Positions 45,954 through 55,680 of a DNA stretch of 64,000 nt are shown here, in pieces. Every line of letters starts with the position of its first letter. Positions within the stretch are counted from its first letter, which is position 1. Origin of the DNA: Pseudomonas maioricensis. Lineage in GTDB: Bacteria; Pseudomonadota; Gammaproteobacteria; Pseudomonadales; Pseudomonadaceae. The position numbers were made by a program, and so were the translations under genes. The notes beneath the pieces were generated by a model. That model had not been told where the DNA came from. It was given only the letters and a program-made list of their open reading frames with translations, and made no database searches. The DNA lies in the NCBI RefSeq assembly GCF_022790535.1, contig NZ_LOHG01000011.1:149820-213819 (forward strand), given 5' to 3'.

Positions 45954-47978
45954 CTACATTTTGAAACGTGACACCACCATTCGTAGTTCGCCAGCCAACG
46001 TCGACAACTCGTTAGCGGTGACCGCGTTATCTTCGATCTCTTCCCTGAGTGCCTCGCTCCCATTACGAATCTCAGTAACATTGCGGTTGATGTCTTCGGA
46101 CACCGAATGCTGCTCCACCGCGGCACTGGCGATCTGGGTGTTCATGCCGACAATCCGGTCAACACCGTTATTGATTTCATCAAGGCTGGCCGCAGCCAGG
46201 TCAGCAGACGCAATACAATCCTGCGCTCTGTGCCTGCCCGCTTTCATTTGCTCTACTGCCGCCGTGGTTGCAAGTTGCAACTCTTGAATAATCCGACGAA
46301 TTTCTTCGGTCGAATTCTGCGTACGCGATGCCAGGGTCCGGACCTCGTCAGCAACCACTGCGAAGCCGCGCCCCTGCTCACCAGCGCGGGCAGCTTCGAT
46401 GGCCGCATTGAGCGCCAACAGATTGGTTTGATCAGCAATGTTGCGGATCACCTCGATCACGCCGCCGATTTCCTGGCTGTGCAGGGCAAGCGCAGACACT
46501 TTGTCAGCGCTGGCTTCAACTTCACTGGCCAGTTCTTCTACTGTTATCCGGGTGTCGCGCATCACCGCCAGACCAGTATTAGAAGCCTGGCTGGCTTGCT
46601 CCGCAGCTCGAGCGGCACCCTCGGTATTTTGCGCAACGTCTGCAACGCTTGCGGTCATCTCGTTGATCGCCGTGGCGACTTGCTCAGTCTCACCCTGCTG
46701 GGAACCCATTGACTGCCTGGCGCGATCAATCGACAAGCCCAGGCGTTGAGCGGCTTCCGATACGGACTGCGAGCTCTGCTCAACCTGAGTCAACGACGTG
46801 CTGAACGCTTGCGCCATATGGTTGAGGCCATTACCGATGTCTGCCATCTCATCTTTACCCTGCACTTTCGCGCGGGCCGTGAGATCGCCTTGGGCGATAA
46901 GCTGCGTAGCACTCAGCACACCGTCGATGGCACGCCGCATTGAGGTGTAAATACCAGCAAATGAATAGATCAGCAGCAGGCCGATAAGGGCCAAGCCGCC
47001 CAATATGAACGCTCTGTCTGCTGTTTTTTCGCCGACTCGCTGTTCCAGCAGTTCAGACAGTGACTCCTGAAGCATGTCCTGCGCCTTGTACAAGTCGGCC
47101 ACCACAGCGTTGCCTTTTGCTGGCAGGTCTTGCACGCCGCTGATGGTGTCGCTCGTCGAGCGTATCAACGCTTCAATGTCGTTGCGAAAACTGTCCAGAT
47201 TCGCCAGCGCGTTGGTTACCGGCTGTTGAATGCTGTCAGCGAGAGCGGGTTCCTTGCGGCGCAAAAGACCGATGCTCTGTTGGAGTTCTGTGCGTATCTG
47301 GGCTTCTTGCTTTAGCAACGATTGCAATGAAGAACGAGTGCTGTCACTTAATGGTTGCCCATTGCGCAACCCACTGGCCAGGCCTCGTAGCTGCCCGACG
47401 ATATTGATTTGTCGAGGCAACCTGAGCGTGCTTTGGTCAATCATGAACAGCGACGCGTAATCTTCATCCAGCACCATGCCGGAAGTGGCTGAAACGAAAT
47501 AGATGAAATTCAATGTCTGAGTCAGTTGCTCGTTCCACTCATCGAACGCTTTCATCTGATTGGCATCAGGTTTGGCCTGATCGACGAGTCGCTGAGCCCC
47601 CGAGCGCAAGCGCTGCACGCGGTCGCCTGTTTCCAGCGTCACATTGTATTGTCGGTCAGTAGATTCAAGCTTTGAAAAAGCGTCCTGAAGCTTCGCCTGG
47701 TTGGCAGCGAAATCAGCTTGAGCAGTGGAGTCACCACTCAACAATCGGTTGGTCAGCGCACGCTGCATCATCGACAGGCGAAGGACAGGCGTGACATCCA
47801 TCAAGTAGCGCTGGCCTAGTTGCTCTGAACGCACCCCTTCAATGCTGTCATTGATCTGGTGAACTATTCGTGCAGCAAGGAGTGAAAGCGCAATCAGGAC
47901 GATGAAGGCAAGCAGTGCGAATTTTGCGGGAAAACGTAGACGGCTGGACAGGTAAACGGCAGGAGCAAGGATGTTCAT
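45954..47978 (-). CDS. Methyl-accepting chemotaxis protein
   Basis: A 674-residue receptor. A first membrane helix ([20 protein letters not shown]) precedes a long helical periplasmic domain of about 290 residues, a second helix ([21 protein letters not shown]), HAMP, and the signalling hairpin tip [37 protein letters not shown]. The periplasmic part is long enough for a helical bimodular domain of the McpS type, which binds organic acids; the ligand here is unknown. No CheR-docking pentapeptide is seen at the end (VVSRFKM). It lies upstream of the cyclase gene on the same strand with a gap of 129 bases. Confidence 0.93.
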   Translation of the reverse strand: MNILAPAVYLSSRLRFPAKFALLAFIVLIALSLLAARIVHQINDSIEGVRSEQLGQRYLMDVTPVLRLSMMQRALTNRLLSGDSTAQADFAANQAKLQDAFSKLESTDRQYNVTLETGDRVQRLRSGAQRLVDQAKPDANQMKAFDEWNEQLTQTLNFIYFVSATSGMVLDEDYASLFMIDQSTLRLPRQINIVGQLRGLASGLRNGQPLSDSTRSSLQSLLKQEAQIRTELQQSIGLLRRKEPALADSIQQPVTNALANLDSFRNDIEALIRSTSDTISGVQDLPAKGNAVVADLYKAQDMLQESLSELLEQRVGEKTADRAFILGGLALIGLLLIYSFAGIYTSMRRAIDGVLSATQLIAQGDLTARAKVQGKDEMADIGNGLNHMAQAFSTSLTQVEQSSQSVSEAAQRLGLSIDRARQSMGSQQGETEQVATAINEMTASVADVAQNTEGAARAAEQASQASNTGLAVMRDTRITVEELASEVEASADKVSALALHSQEIGGVIEVIRNIADQTNLLALNAAIEAARAGEQGRGFAVVADEVRTLASRTQNSTEEIRRIIQELQLATTAAVEQMKAGRHRAQDCIASADLAAASLDEINNGVDRIVGMNTQIASAAVEQHSVSEDINRNVTEIRNGSEALREEIEDNAVTANELSTLAGELRMVVSRFKM

Positions 47979-48517
47979 AGGATTCTCACAGCCCTTATTG
48001 GGGCGATTTTTTAGTGAAGGTGAGAACAATCCGTTTCTCTAATAAGCAGGGACTTCTTTGACCCCTTTGCAACGCACTTGATAGCGTGACACTACGAGCG
48101 CCATTCGATAATGGCCATGAGACATCATCGAAGTCAAAGCTCCGACTTGTAAGGCCTGCAGAAAGTTGCGTGGATATTTTCTGTTTCGGCAATATTTCGA
48201 TTTTTATTGGGTTTTAGCGACGAATGGCGATGTGCCATCGAGGAATCTGTTGCCGGGTGACACGTTTCCCGTGTCGACGCATCCGGTACAGCCAGGGTTA
48301 TACCTCCCTCGCCTACTATCAGGTTATTTCATACATAAGACCTACATAATGCCTTTAAAGAATAATATCAATATTCCAAAATAGCATTTCCAACGCTTTT
48401 GTTATGCAAATAACATTCATAGCAGACGACATCGTTTCAGGCATCACAACCTCTATCAGACCAACCAATCTGCACCCTCACCACGGGCCAGTGCCAGTTC
48501 AATGGACACCGCCCGAC
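47979..48517. other. Divergent promoter region before the TonB-dependent receptor gene
   Basis: About 540 bases. No gene is supportable; the frame that runs into the receptor from 48404 lacks a signal peptide in its first 38 codons. The AT-rich segment 48330-48420 is a likely promoter zone. I found no convincing Fur box. Confidence 0.4.
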
Positions 48518-50950
48518 ATGACAAAGACGCTTGCAGCAAGCGCTGCCAAAACGTTCCCGCTTTCAACACTCACCGCTGCTTTGTTGCTCGGGGCATTCTC
48601 GCCCCTCGTCGAGGCCGACAATGACGAATCCAGGCTCAGCACCGTTACGGTGATATCCACCGGCGTACGAGGACAACAGCGGACAGTGGCAGACAGTCCT
48701 GCGCCTATCGACATCATCAACAGTGATCAACTGCTAAAAACGGGCCGCGCAGAACTCTCTGAAGCGATCGCCAAACTGCTGCCCTCCTTCAATTTCGGAA
48801 CAAATATTGCGGGCTACAACTCGGTGACCCGGCCGCTGAGCAATCGAAGCCTGGGGCCGGCTTACACGCTGGTGCTGGTCAACGGCAAGCGGCGGCACAA
48901 TGGCGCAGTGGGTCAGCGAGGCTCAATCGATAACAGCGGTGCCAACGCAGTGGATATCGATCTGATCCCGGTCAGCGCCGTGGACCACATCGAAGTGCTC
49001 AAGGACAGCGCTGCCGCTCAGTACGGTTCTGACGCAGTTGCCGGGGTGATCAACATTATTCTCAAGTCCGGTGATTCCGGCGGGCACTATGAAAGCACCT
49101 ACGGCAAGCTATTCTCGGGCGCGGGAGAAACCCTGAAGATTGCAGGTGACCAAGGCTTTACCCTTGGCGAAAAAGGCTTTTTCCACTTTTCAGCGGATGC
49201 CCGCAAACGAGGTGAAGCCGCCTGGAACGACAAGGCGGACAGTAGCGTTCGGGCGTTCAGCGACCCGGCAAAAGAAGCGTCCTGGGATCGCGTGGCAATC
49301 AAGAACGGCGATCCGGATTTGAAAGCCTTTAACCTCGCTTACAACGCCGAATTACCGCTGGAAGATCTGACGTTGTACTCCTTCACCACTTATGGCGAGC
49401 GCGACGCAGAGGCCGCTAACTATTTTCGCCTGCCCACTGGCACTGCCTCGGTGCCCGAAGTGCTCCCCGACGGTTACTACCCGTTGAACAACATCAAGGA
49501 TACCGATTACCAGTTTCTGTTCGGTGGCAAGGGCGAGGCCGCCGACTGGAACTGGGACCTGAGCACCACCTACGGACGGAACAACGTTCATCACTCCAGC
49601 GACTTGAATATCAATCCGTCACTGGGCACGGCGTCGCCGACCAAATTCGACAATCTGGCGACTTTCCGCTTTGAACAATGGGTTAACAACCTGGACTTCA
49701 CCCGTCGCTACGACAGCCTGTTTCAGTTGACCCCACCTGTGCAAGTATCAGCGGGGCTGGAACATCGCTGGGAACGTTTCAGCACCTTCGCGGGTGATCC
49801 GGAAGCCTATATTACCGGCACCTACCCTGCCGCTTCGGGGGCTCAGGCGGCCGTGACCATTCGCCCGGAGGATGAGGTCAACCTGATTCGCAACAACTAT
49901 GCGGGCTACCTGGACCTTGGCTTTGATCTGACGGATCGCTGGTTTCTCGACGTCGCGGGACGGGTTGAACATTACGACGACGATTCAGGCAATACCTTTG
50001 GCCTGAAAGTGAACTCCCGTTACGAACTGACCGATACGGTTGCCGTACGTGGCACTGTCGGCACCGGCTTTCGTGCCCCTTCCCTGACCCAGATCGGCTA
50101 TACGGTTGCGGACAATCGGGTCGCTGTCGATGTAAACGGCAACGTCGTACCGGCCGTGACCCGCCTGACCCCGTCAGGCAGCAACCTGGCCGCAGCGTTA
50201 GGCGGCGATGATCTGAAACCGGAGAAGTCGCGCAACCTCGGGCTGGGGTTGACCTGGCAACCGGCACCCCGAACCAGTGTTACGGCGGATGCTTACCTGA
50301 TCGACATTGATGATCGAATTGCACTGACCAGCAACATTTATGATCAGGGCAACGGGGTGATCAACGGCATCCTCACCGCTCAAGGCGTCCCCAGCGGCAC
50401 GTGGGTCAACTATTACACCAACGCATTCGACACCCGTACGCGGGGTCTGGATATCGTTGCCGACCACAGTACTCCGCTGGATGCCTGGGGAGAGGTGCGC
50501 TGGAGCCTGGGCTTCAACTGGAACAAAACCACTATTGAAGGCGTGCGCGATACGCCTGCTGCGCTGGCCAGCTCCGGTGTCACCCTGGTAGGACGTGATC
50601 GCGAAGGCGATTTGACCGAAGCATCACCCAAGACCAAATGGATACTGGGCGCCAACTGGAAGGTCGACGACCTGGCGGTAAACCTGCAGACCAGCCGAAA
50701 CGGCGCAGTCAAGACACTGGCCGTCAATCCCAGTGGCGATCGTAGCTTTGGCGCCAAGTGGATAACCGATCTGGACGTCAGCTACACCTTTATTGATCAA
50801 CTGACGGTAAGCATCGGCGGGACCAATATCTTTGACGTGCGGCCATCAAAAAATGCGGTTTACAGCAACCTCGGCCTGGCACCGTATGGCAACCCGCCGT
50901 TCTACCCGGGTGGCGGTTACTGGTACACCAAACTGGCTTATGATTTTTAG
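48518..50950 (+). CDS. TonB-dependent outer-membrane receptor
   Basis: An 810-residue receptor. Signal peptide about residues 1-33 (FPLSTLTAALLLGAFSPLVEA). TonB-box-like STVTVISTG is followed by the plug domain (SPAPIDIINSDQLLKTGRAELSEA; LGPAYTLVLVNGKRRHNG; IEVLKDSAAAQYGSDAVAGVINI). The barrel ends with a terminal aromatic residue (LAYDF). The substrate is not evident; no sigma/anti-sigma pair or siderophore genes are nearby, and no N-terminal signalling extension is present. The start at 48518 gives a standard signal peptide; an upstream in-frame start exists at 48404. Confidence 0.9.
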   Translation: MTKTLAASAAKTFPLSTLTAALLLGAFSPLVEADNDESRLSTVTVISTGVRGQQRTVADSPAPIDIINSDQLLKTGRAELSEAIAKLLPSFNFGTNIAGYNSVTRPLSNRSLGPAYTLVLVNGKRRHNGAVGQRGSIDNSGANAVDIDLIPVSAVDHIEVLKDSAAAQYGSDAVAGVINIILKSGDSGGHYESTYGKLFSGAGETLKIAGDQGFTLGEKGFFHFSADARKRGEAAWNDKADSSVRAFSDPAKEASWDRVAIKNGDPDLKAFNLAYNAELPLEDLTLYSFTTYGERDAEAANYFRLPTGTASVPEVLPDGYYPLNNIKDTDYQFLFGGKGEAADWNWDLSTTYGRNNVHHSSDLNINPSLGTASPTKFDNLATFRFEQWVNNLDFTRRYDSLFQLTPPVQVSAGLEHRWERFSTFAGDPEAYITGTYPAASGAQAAVTIRPEDEVNLIRNNYAGYLDLGFDLTDRWFLDVAGRVEHYDDDSGNTFGLKVNSRYELTDTVAVRGTVGTGFRAPSLTQIGYTVADNRVAVDVNGNVVPAVTRLTPSGSNLAAALGGDDLKPEKSRNLGLGLTWQPAPRTSVTADAYLIDIDDRIALTSNIYDQGNGVINGILTAQGVPSGTWVNYYTNAFDTRTRGLDIVADHSTPLDAWGEVRWSLGFNWNKTTIEGVRDTPAALASSGVTLVGRDREGDLTEASPKTKWILGANWKVDDLAVNLQTSRNGAVKTLAVNPSGDRSFGAKWITDLDVSYTFIDQLTVSIGGTNIFDVRPSKNAVYSNLGLAPYGNPPFYPGGGYWYTKLAYDF

Positions 50951-50990
50951 TTGATTAGTGATACTGCTCTACTTATCTGCGAATGAGGAT

Positions 50991-51081
50991 CTGTGGGAGC
51001 AGAGCTTGCTCGCGATAAGGCTGGAAGCGGTCCAAAGTGAATCGCGTCCAGCCTTATCGCGAGCAAGCTCTGCTCCCACAG
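50991..51081. repeat. REP-type perfect inverted repeat, 35-bp arms
   Basis: CTGTGGGAGCAGAGCTTGCT at 50991 runs on to 51025, and its exact reverse complement occupies 51047-51081, leaving a 21-base loop. The GTGGGAGC-n-GAGCTTGCTCGCGAT core is the REP sequence frequent between genes in P. fluorescens and P. syringae. Two head-to-head REPs make a REPIN, moved in trans by a RAYT transposase that I do not see in this window. It sits 40 bases after the receptor stop and may end that transcript or shield mexE from it. Confidence 0.9.
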
Positions 51082-51133
51082 AATTCTGCGCAACTCCGCA
51101 AACCACCGGATTATTACCCGCCGAGCGATACTC

Positions 51134-51160
51134 AATATCATTCCGAATGATATTAACTTT
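51134..51160 (+). promoter_or_regulatory. Candidate MexT box and 21-bp palindrome upstream of mexE
   Basis: AATATCATTC and GAATGATATT flank one central base, a perfect 21-base palindrome. The site also reads ATCA, five bases, AATGAT, four bases, ACTTT, close to the MexT consensus I recall, ATCA-N5-GTCGAT-N4-ACYAT. It lies 75-100 bases before the mexE start, the right place for LysR-type activation. Confidence 0.55.
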
Positions 51161-51234
51161 TGTTTCATTCGATTCGTGCAATACAACCCTCAAGAACAGA
51201 ATCCGCCCATCTTAATATTCCGGCGGACATTCCC

Positions 51235-52476
51235 ATGGCTCAGAAATTCAATCAATTGCGCTTTCCACTCGCCGCGTTGGCGCTGGTGGTGATAAGCGCT
51301 TGCGGCGGAGCGCCTGAAGCGACGGTCGCGCCTGCGGCAGCCAAAGTCAGTGTTGCCAAGGTTCTGGAACAACCCGTCAACGAGTGGGATGAGTTCACCG
51401 GTCGCCTCGAAGCCCCCGAAACCGTAGAGATTCGCCCTCGCGTATCCGGTCAGATCGATGCCGTAGCCTTCACTGATGGCGCGCTGGTCAAGAAAGGCGA
51501 CGTGCTGTTCCAGATCGACCCTCGCCCGTTCCAGTCAGAAGTTCGCCGCCTCGAAGCACAACTGCAGCAAGTTCGCGCGACGGCAACCCGCAGTGAAAAC
51601 GAAGCCCAGCGTGGTGAGCGCCTGCGAACCAACAACGCTATCTCCGCTGAACTGGCTGATTCGCGCACCACCACTGCACAAGAAGCCCGTGCCGGTGTAG
51701 CGGCCATTCAGGCCCAGCTGGACCTGGCAAAACTCAACCTGAGCTTCACCCGCGTGACGTCGCCTATCAGTGGTCGCGTGAGCCGCGCCGAAATCACAGC
51801 CGGTAACATCGTCACCGCCGACGTGACGCCGTTGACCAGCGTGGTTTCCACCGACAAGGTTTACGCCTACTTCGACGCCGATGAGCGTGTCTTCCTTAAA
51901 TACACCGAGCTGGCTCGCAAAGGCCAACGTGGCCAAACGACTCCGGTGTACCTGGGGCTTTCCAATGAAGTTGGCAACCCACACCAGGGCCAGATGAACT
52001 TCGTCGACAACCAGGTCAACCCGCGTACCGGCACCATTCGCGGTCGCGCTGTATTCGACAACAGCGACGGTAGCTTCACCCCGGGCCTGTATGCACGGGT
52101 CAAACTGGTTGGCAGCGGTACCTACTCCGCGGTGCTGATCAACGATGAAGCCGTCGGCACTGATCTGGGCAAGAAATTCGTGCTGGTCATGGACAAGGAC
52201 AACAAGCCCTCTTACCGCCCGGTTGAGCTGGGGCCAAAAGTCGAAGGTCTGCGCATCGTGCGTAGCGGCCTGAGCAAAGACGACACCATCGTCGTCAAGG
52301 GCCTGCAACGTGTGCGTCCAGGCCAGCCGGTTACCCCGGAAGTCACTCCGATGGCCAGCGCCGAGACCCTCGCCGCGCTACTCAAACAACGCCAGGCTCT
52401 GGAAGCCAGCAACTTGCCGCAAGTGAAGCCTAAAGCACCTGAAAAAGTTGCCGGCATCGCCGCGCCACGCGGTTAA
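51235..52476 (+). CDS. mexE: RND efflux periplasmic adaptor MexE
   Basis: A 413-residue membrane-fusion lipoprotein. The signal ends in the lipobox VVISAC (Cys23). EPVNEWDEFTGRLEAPE-type sequence opens the mature protein, then come the lipoyl halves (RVSGQIDAVAFTDGALVKKGD; LSFTRVTSPISGRVSRAEI), a helical hairpin rich in Glu and Arg, and the beta-barrel (QVNPRTGTIRGRAVFDN). Sequence and length match P. aeruginosa MexE closely from memory. First gene of mexEF-oprN, which exports chloramphenicol, quinolones, trimethoprim and kynurenine-type metabolites in P. aeruginosa (known). Start at 51235; the frame extends upstream to 51160. Confidence 0.93.
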   Translation: MAQKFNQLRFPLAALALVVISACGGAPEATVAPAAAKVSVAKVLEQPVNEWDEFTGRLEAPETVEIRPRVSGQIDAVAFTDGALVKKGDVLFQIDPRPFQSEVRRLEAQLQQVRATATRSENEAQRGERLRTNNAISAELADSRTTTAQEARAGVAAIQAQLDLAKLNLSFTRVTSPISGRVSRAEITAGNIVTADVTPLTSVVSTDKVYAYFDADERVFLKYTELARKGQRGQTTPVYLGLSNEVGNPHQGQMNFVDNQVNPRTGTIRGRAVFDNSDGSFTPGLYARVKLVGSGTYSAVLINDEAVGTDLGKKFVLVMDKDNKPSYRPVELGPKVEGLRIVRSGLSKDDTIVVKGLQRVRPGQPVTPEVTPMASAETLAALLKQRQALEASNLPQVKPKAPEKVAGIAAPRG

Positions 52477-52488
52477 GGGAAACCACTG

Positions 52489-55400
52489 ATGAACTTCTCT
52501 CAATTCTTTATCTCGCGTCCGATCTTCGCGGCAGTGCTGTCGCTGTTGATCCTGATCGCCGGGTCGATTTCACTCTTCCAGTTACCGATCAGTGAATACC
52601 CCGAAGTCGTACCGCCAACCGTGGTCGTTCGTGCCAACTTCCCGGGCGCCAACCCCAAGGTCATCGGCGAAACCGTCGCGGCTCCGCTGGAGCAAGCCAT
52701 TACCGGTGTCGAAAACATGCTGTACATGTCTTCGCAATCCACCGCCGACGGCAAGATCACCCTGACCATCACTTTCGCGCTGGGTACTGACCTGGATAAC
52801 GCGCAGGTACAGGTTCAGAACCGGGTCACCCGAACCGAGCCGAAACTGCCCGAAGAAGTGACGCGCATCGGTATCACCGTAGACAAGGCGTCGCCCGATC
52901 TGACGATGGTGGTCCACCTGACCTCGCCGGATAAACGTTACGACATGCTTTACCTGTCCAACTACGCCATCCTCAACATCAAGGACGAGCTGGCTCGCCT
53001 TGGCGGTGTCGGTGACGTGCAGTTGTTCGGTATGGGCGATTACTCGTTGCGAGTCTGGCTGGACCCAAACAAGACTGCTTCGCGCAATCTGACCGCGACC
53101 GATGTTGTAAACGCTATTCGCGAACAGAACCGTCAGGTCGCTGCGGGCCAGTTGGGCGCACCGCCCTCGCCTAGCGCTACCAGCTTCCAGATGTCAGTGA
53201 ACACTCAGGGCCGTCTGGTCAGCGAAGAAGAATTCGAAAACATCGTGATTCGCTCCGGCGCCGATGGCGAAATCACTCGACTGCGCGATGTAGCGCGCGT
53301 CGAACTGGGCTCCAACCAATACGCCTTGCGCTCATTGCTGGATAACCAGCCCGCTGTGGCGATTCCAATCTTCCAGCGCCCTGGCTCCAACGCCATCGAC
53401 ATCTCCAACGAAGTTCGGGCAAAAATGACCGAACTAAAGCAAAACTTCCCTGAAGGAATGGATTTCAGCATCGTTTACGACCCGACGATCTTTGTTCGTG
53501 GCTCGATCGAGGCGGTTATCCATACCCTGTTCGAGGCGTTGATTCTGGTTGTGCTGGTGGTGATCCTGTTCCTGCAGACCTGGCGTGCTTCGATCATTCC
53601 GTTGGCTGCGGTACCGGTATCGCTGATCGGTACGTTCGCCGTGATGCACATGTTCGGCTTCTCACTCAATGCGCTATCGCTGTTCGGACTGGTTCTGGCC
53701 ATCGGTATCGTGGTCGACGACGCCATCGTGGTGGTGGAAAACGTCGAGCGAAACATCGGACTCGGGCTGACCCCGGTCGAAGCCACCAAACGGGCCATGA
53801 AAGAAGTGACAGGGCCAATCATCGCCACGGCACTGGTGCTGTGTGCGGTATTCATCCCGGCTGCGTTCATCTCCGGATTGACCGGGCAGTTCTATAAGCA
53901 GTTTGCCCTGACGATTGCGATTTCCACGGTGATTTCGGCCTTCAACTCCCTGACTCTTTCTCCGGCGCTGTCAGCCGTGCTGCTCAAGGCTCACGACGCG
54001 CCAAAGGATCGTTTCTCGCGCGGCCTCGACAAAATATTTGGTGGTTGGTTGTTCCGGCCGTTCAACCGCGTGTTCGAACGCGCCAGTAACAGCTATGTGG
54101 GAATCGTCGGTCGCGTGATCCGCAGCAGCGGCATTGCCCTGGTGCTTTACGGCGGCCTGATGGTGCTGACCTACTTCGGTTTCGCCACCACACCAACAGG
54201 CTTCGTGCCGCCTCAGGACAAACAGTATCTGGTGGCTTTCGCCCAACTGCCGGACGCGGCCAGCCTGGACCGTACCGAAGACGTCATCAAACGCATGTCC
54301 GACATTGCCTTGAAACAGGAAGGTGTTGAAAGTGCGGTGGCGTTCCCTGGCCTGTCCATCAACGGTTTCACGAATAGCCCGAACGCCGGCATCGTGTTTG
54401 TGACCCTCAAGCCTTTTGAAGACCGTAAAGACGCCAGCCTGTCAGCGGGTGCCATCGCGGGTGCATTGAACGGCAAATTCGGCGACATTCAGGACGCCTA
54501 CATGGCGATCTTCCCGCCACCGCCGGTACAAGGCCTGGGTACCATCGGCGGTTTCCGCCTGCAGATCGAAGACCGTGGCAACCTCGGTTACGACGAGCTC
54601 TATAAAGAGACGATGAACATCATCGCCAAGAGCCACAGCGTGCCGGAACTGGCCGGGCTGTTCACCAGCTACACCGTGAACGTGCCGCAAGTCGATGCTG
54701 CCATTGACCGTGAAAAAGCCAAGACCCACGGCGTGGCCATCAGCGACATTTTCGACACCCTTCAGGTGTATCTGGGCTCGCTGTACGCCAACGACTTCAA
54801 CCGTTTCGGTCGTACTTATCAGGTCAACGTTCAGGCTGAACAACAGTTCCGTCAGGATGCCGACCAGATTGGTCAGCTCAAGGTTCGCAACAACCTTGGC
54901 GAGATGATTCCACTGGCGACCTTTATCAAAGTCAGCGATACCGCTGGCCCTGATCGCGTCATGCATTACAACGGCTTCATCACGGCTGAAATCAACGGCG
55001 CTGCGGCTCCGGGTTACAGCTCGGGTCAGGCTCAGGCCGCCGTGGAGAAACTGCTCAAGGACGAACTGCCTAATGGCATGACCTACGAGTGGACGGAGAT
55101 CACGTATCAGCAAATCCTGTCAGGCAATACCGCGCTGCTGGTTTTCCCGCTGTGCGTACTGCTGGCCTTCCTGGTGCTGGCTGCTCAGTACGAAAGCTGG
55201 AGCCTGCCACTGGCGGTGATTCTGATCGTACCGATGACACTGCTGTCGGCCATCACTGGTGTGATCCTGTCCGGTAGCGACAACAACATCTTTACCCAGA
55301 TCGGACTGATCGTATTGGTGGGACTGGCCTGTAAGAACGCGATCCTTATTGTCGAATTCGCCAAGGACAAGCAAAGCGAGGGCATGTCGCCGCTGGAAGC

Positions 55401-55680
55401 CGTACTGGAAGCGTGCCGCCTGCGTCTGCGTCCGATCCTGATGACCTCCTTCGCGTTCATCATGGGGGTTGTGCCGCTGGTGTTCTCCAGTGGTGCCGGT
55501 GCAGAAATGCGTCACGCCATGGGTGTAGCGGTGTTCTCGGGGATGCTTGGGGTGACTTTCTTCGGCTTGCTGCTGACACCGGTGTTCTACGTGCTGATTC
55601 GTAATTTTGTTGAGCGCAAAGAGGCCCGCAAGGCAGCCAAGGCACAGAGCCTGCAAACCCTGAACCCGGAGGCGCATTGA
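52489..55680 (+). CDS. mexF: RND efflux inner-membrane pump MexF
   Basis: A 1063-residue HAE1-type proton-driven pump with 12 helices and two large periplasmic loops. FFISRPIFAAVLSLLILIAG opens it. The proton-relay Asp pair is in GLVLAIGIVVDDAIVVVENVER, and the fourth-helix Lys region is in LVGLACKNAILIVEFAKDKQ. Near-identity to MexF in the stretches I remember (FPGANPKVIGETVAAPLEQAI-type) makes the call firm. It lies 12 bases after mexE, and its TGA overlaps the next ATG, so the operon is tightly coupled. Confidence 0.96.
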   Translation: MNFSQFFISRPIFAAVLSLLILIAGSISLFQLPISEYPEVVPPTVVVRANFPGANPKVIGETVAAPLEQAITGVENMLYMSSQSTADGKITLTITFALGTDLDNAQVQVQNRVTRTEPKLPEEVTRIGITVDKASPDLTMVVHLTSPDKRYDMLYLSNYAILNIKDELARLGGVGDVQLFGMGDYSLRVWLDPNKTASRNLTATDVVNAIREQNRQVAAGQLGAPPSPSATSFQMSVNTQGRLVSEEEFENIVIRSGADGEITRLRDVARVELGSNQYALRSLLDNQPAVAIPIFQRPGSNAIDISNEVRAKMTELKQNFPEGMDFSIVYDPTIFVRGSIEAVIHTLFEALILVVLVVILFLQTWRASIIPLAAVPVSLIGTFAVMHMFGFSLNALSLFGLVLAIGIVVDDAIVVVENVERNIGLGLTPVEATKRAMKEVTGPIIATALVLCAVFIPAAFISGLTGQFYKQFALTIAISTVISAFNSLTLSPALSAVLLKAHDAPKDRFSRGLDKIFGGWLFRPFNRVFERASNSYVGIVGRVIRSSGIALVLYGGLMVLTYFGFATTPTGFVPPQDKQYLVAFAQLPDAASLDRTEDVIKRMSDIALKQEGVESAVAFPGLSINGFTNSPNAGIVFVTLKPFEDRKDASLSAGAIAGALNGKFGDIQDAYMAIFPPPPVQGLGTIGGFRLQIEDRGNLGYDELYKETMNIIAKSHSVPELAGLFTSYTVNVPQVDAAIDREKAKTHGVAISDIFDTLQVYLGSLYANDFNRFGRTYQVNVQAEQQFRQDADQIGQLKVRNNLGEMIPLATFIKVSDTAGPDRVMHYNGFITAEINGAAAPGYSSGQAQAAVEKLLKDELPNGMTYEWTEITYQQILSGNTALLVFPLCVLLAFLVLAAQYESWSLPLAVILIVPMTLLSAITGVILSGSDNNIFTQIGLIVLVGLACKNAILIVEFAKDKQSEGMSPLEAVLEACRLRLRPILMTSFAFIMGVVPLVFSSGAGAEMRHAMGVAVFSGMLGVTFFGLLLTPVFYVLIRNFVERKEARKAAKAQSLQTLNPEAH

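Noticed and set aside
48330-48420. Fur box upstream of the TonB-dependent receptor
   Set aside because: The segment is AT-rich but no 19-base GATAATGATAATCATTATC-like palindrome could be recognised.
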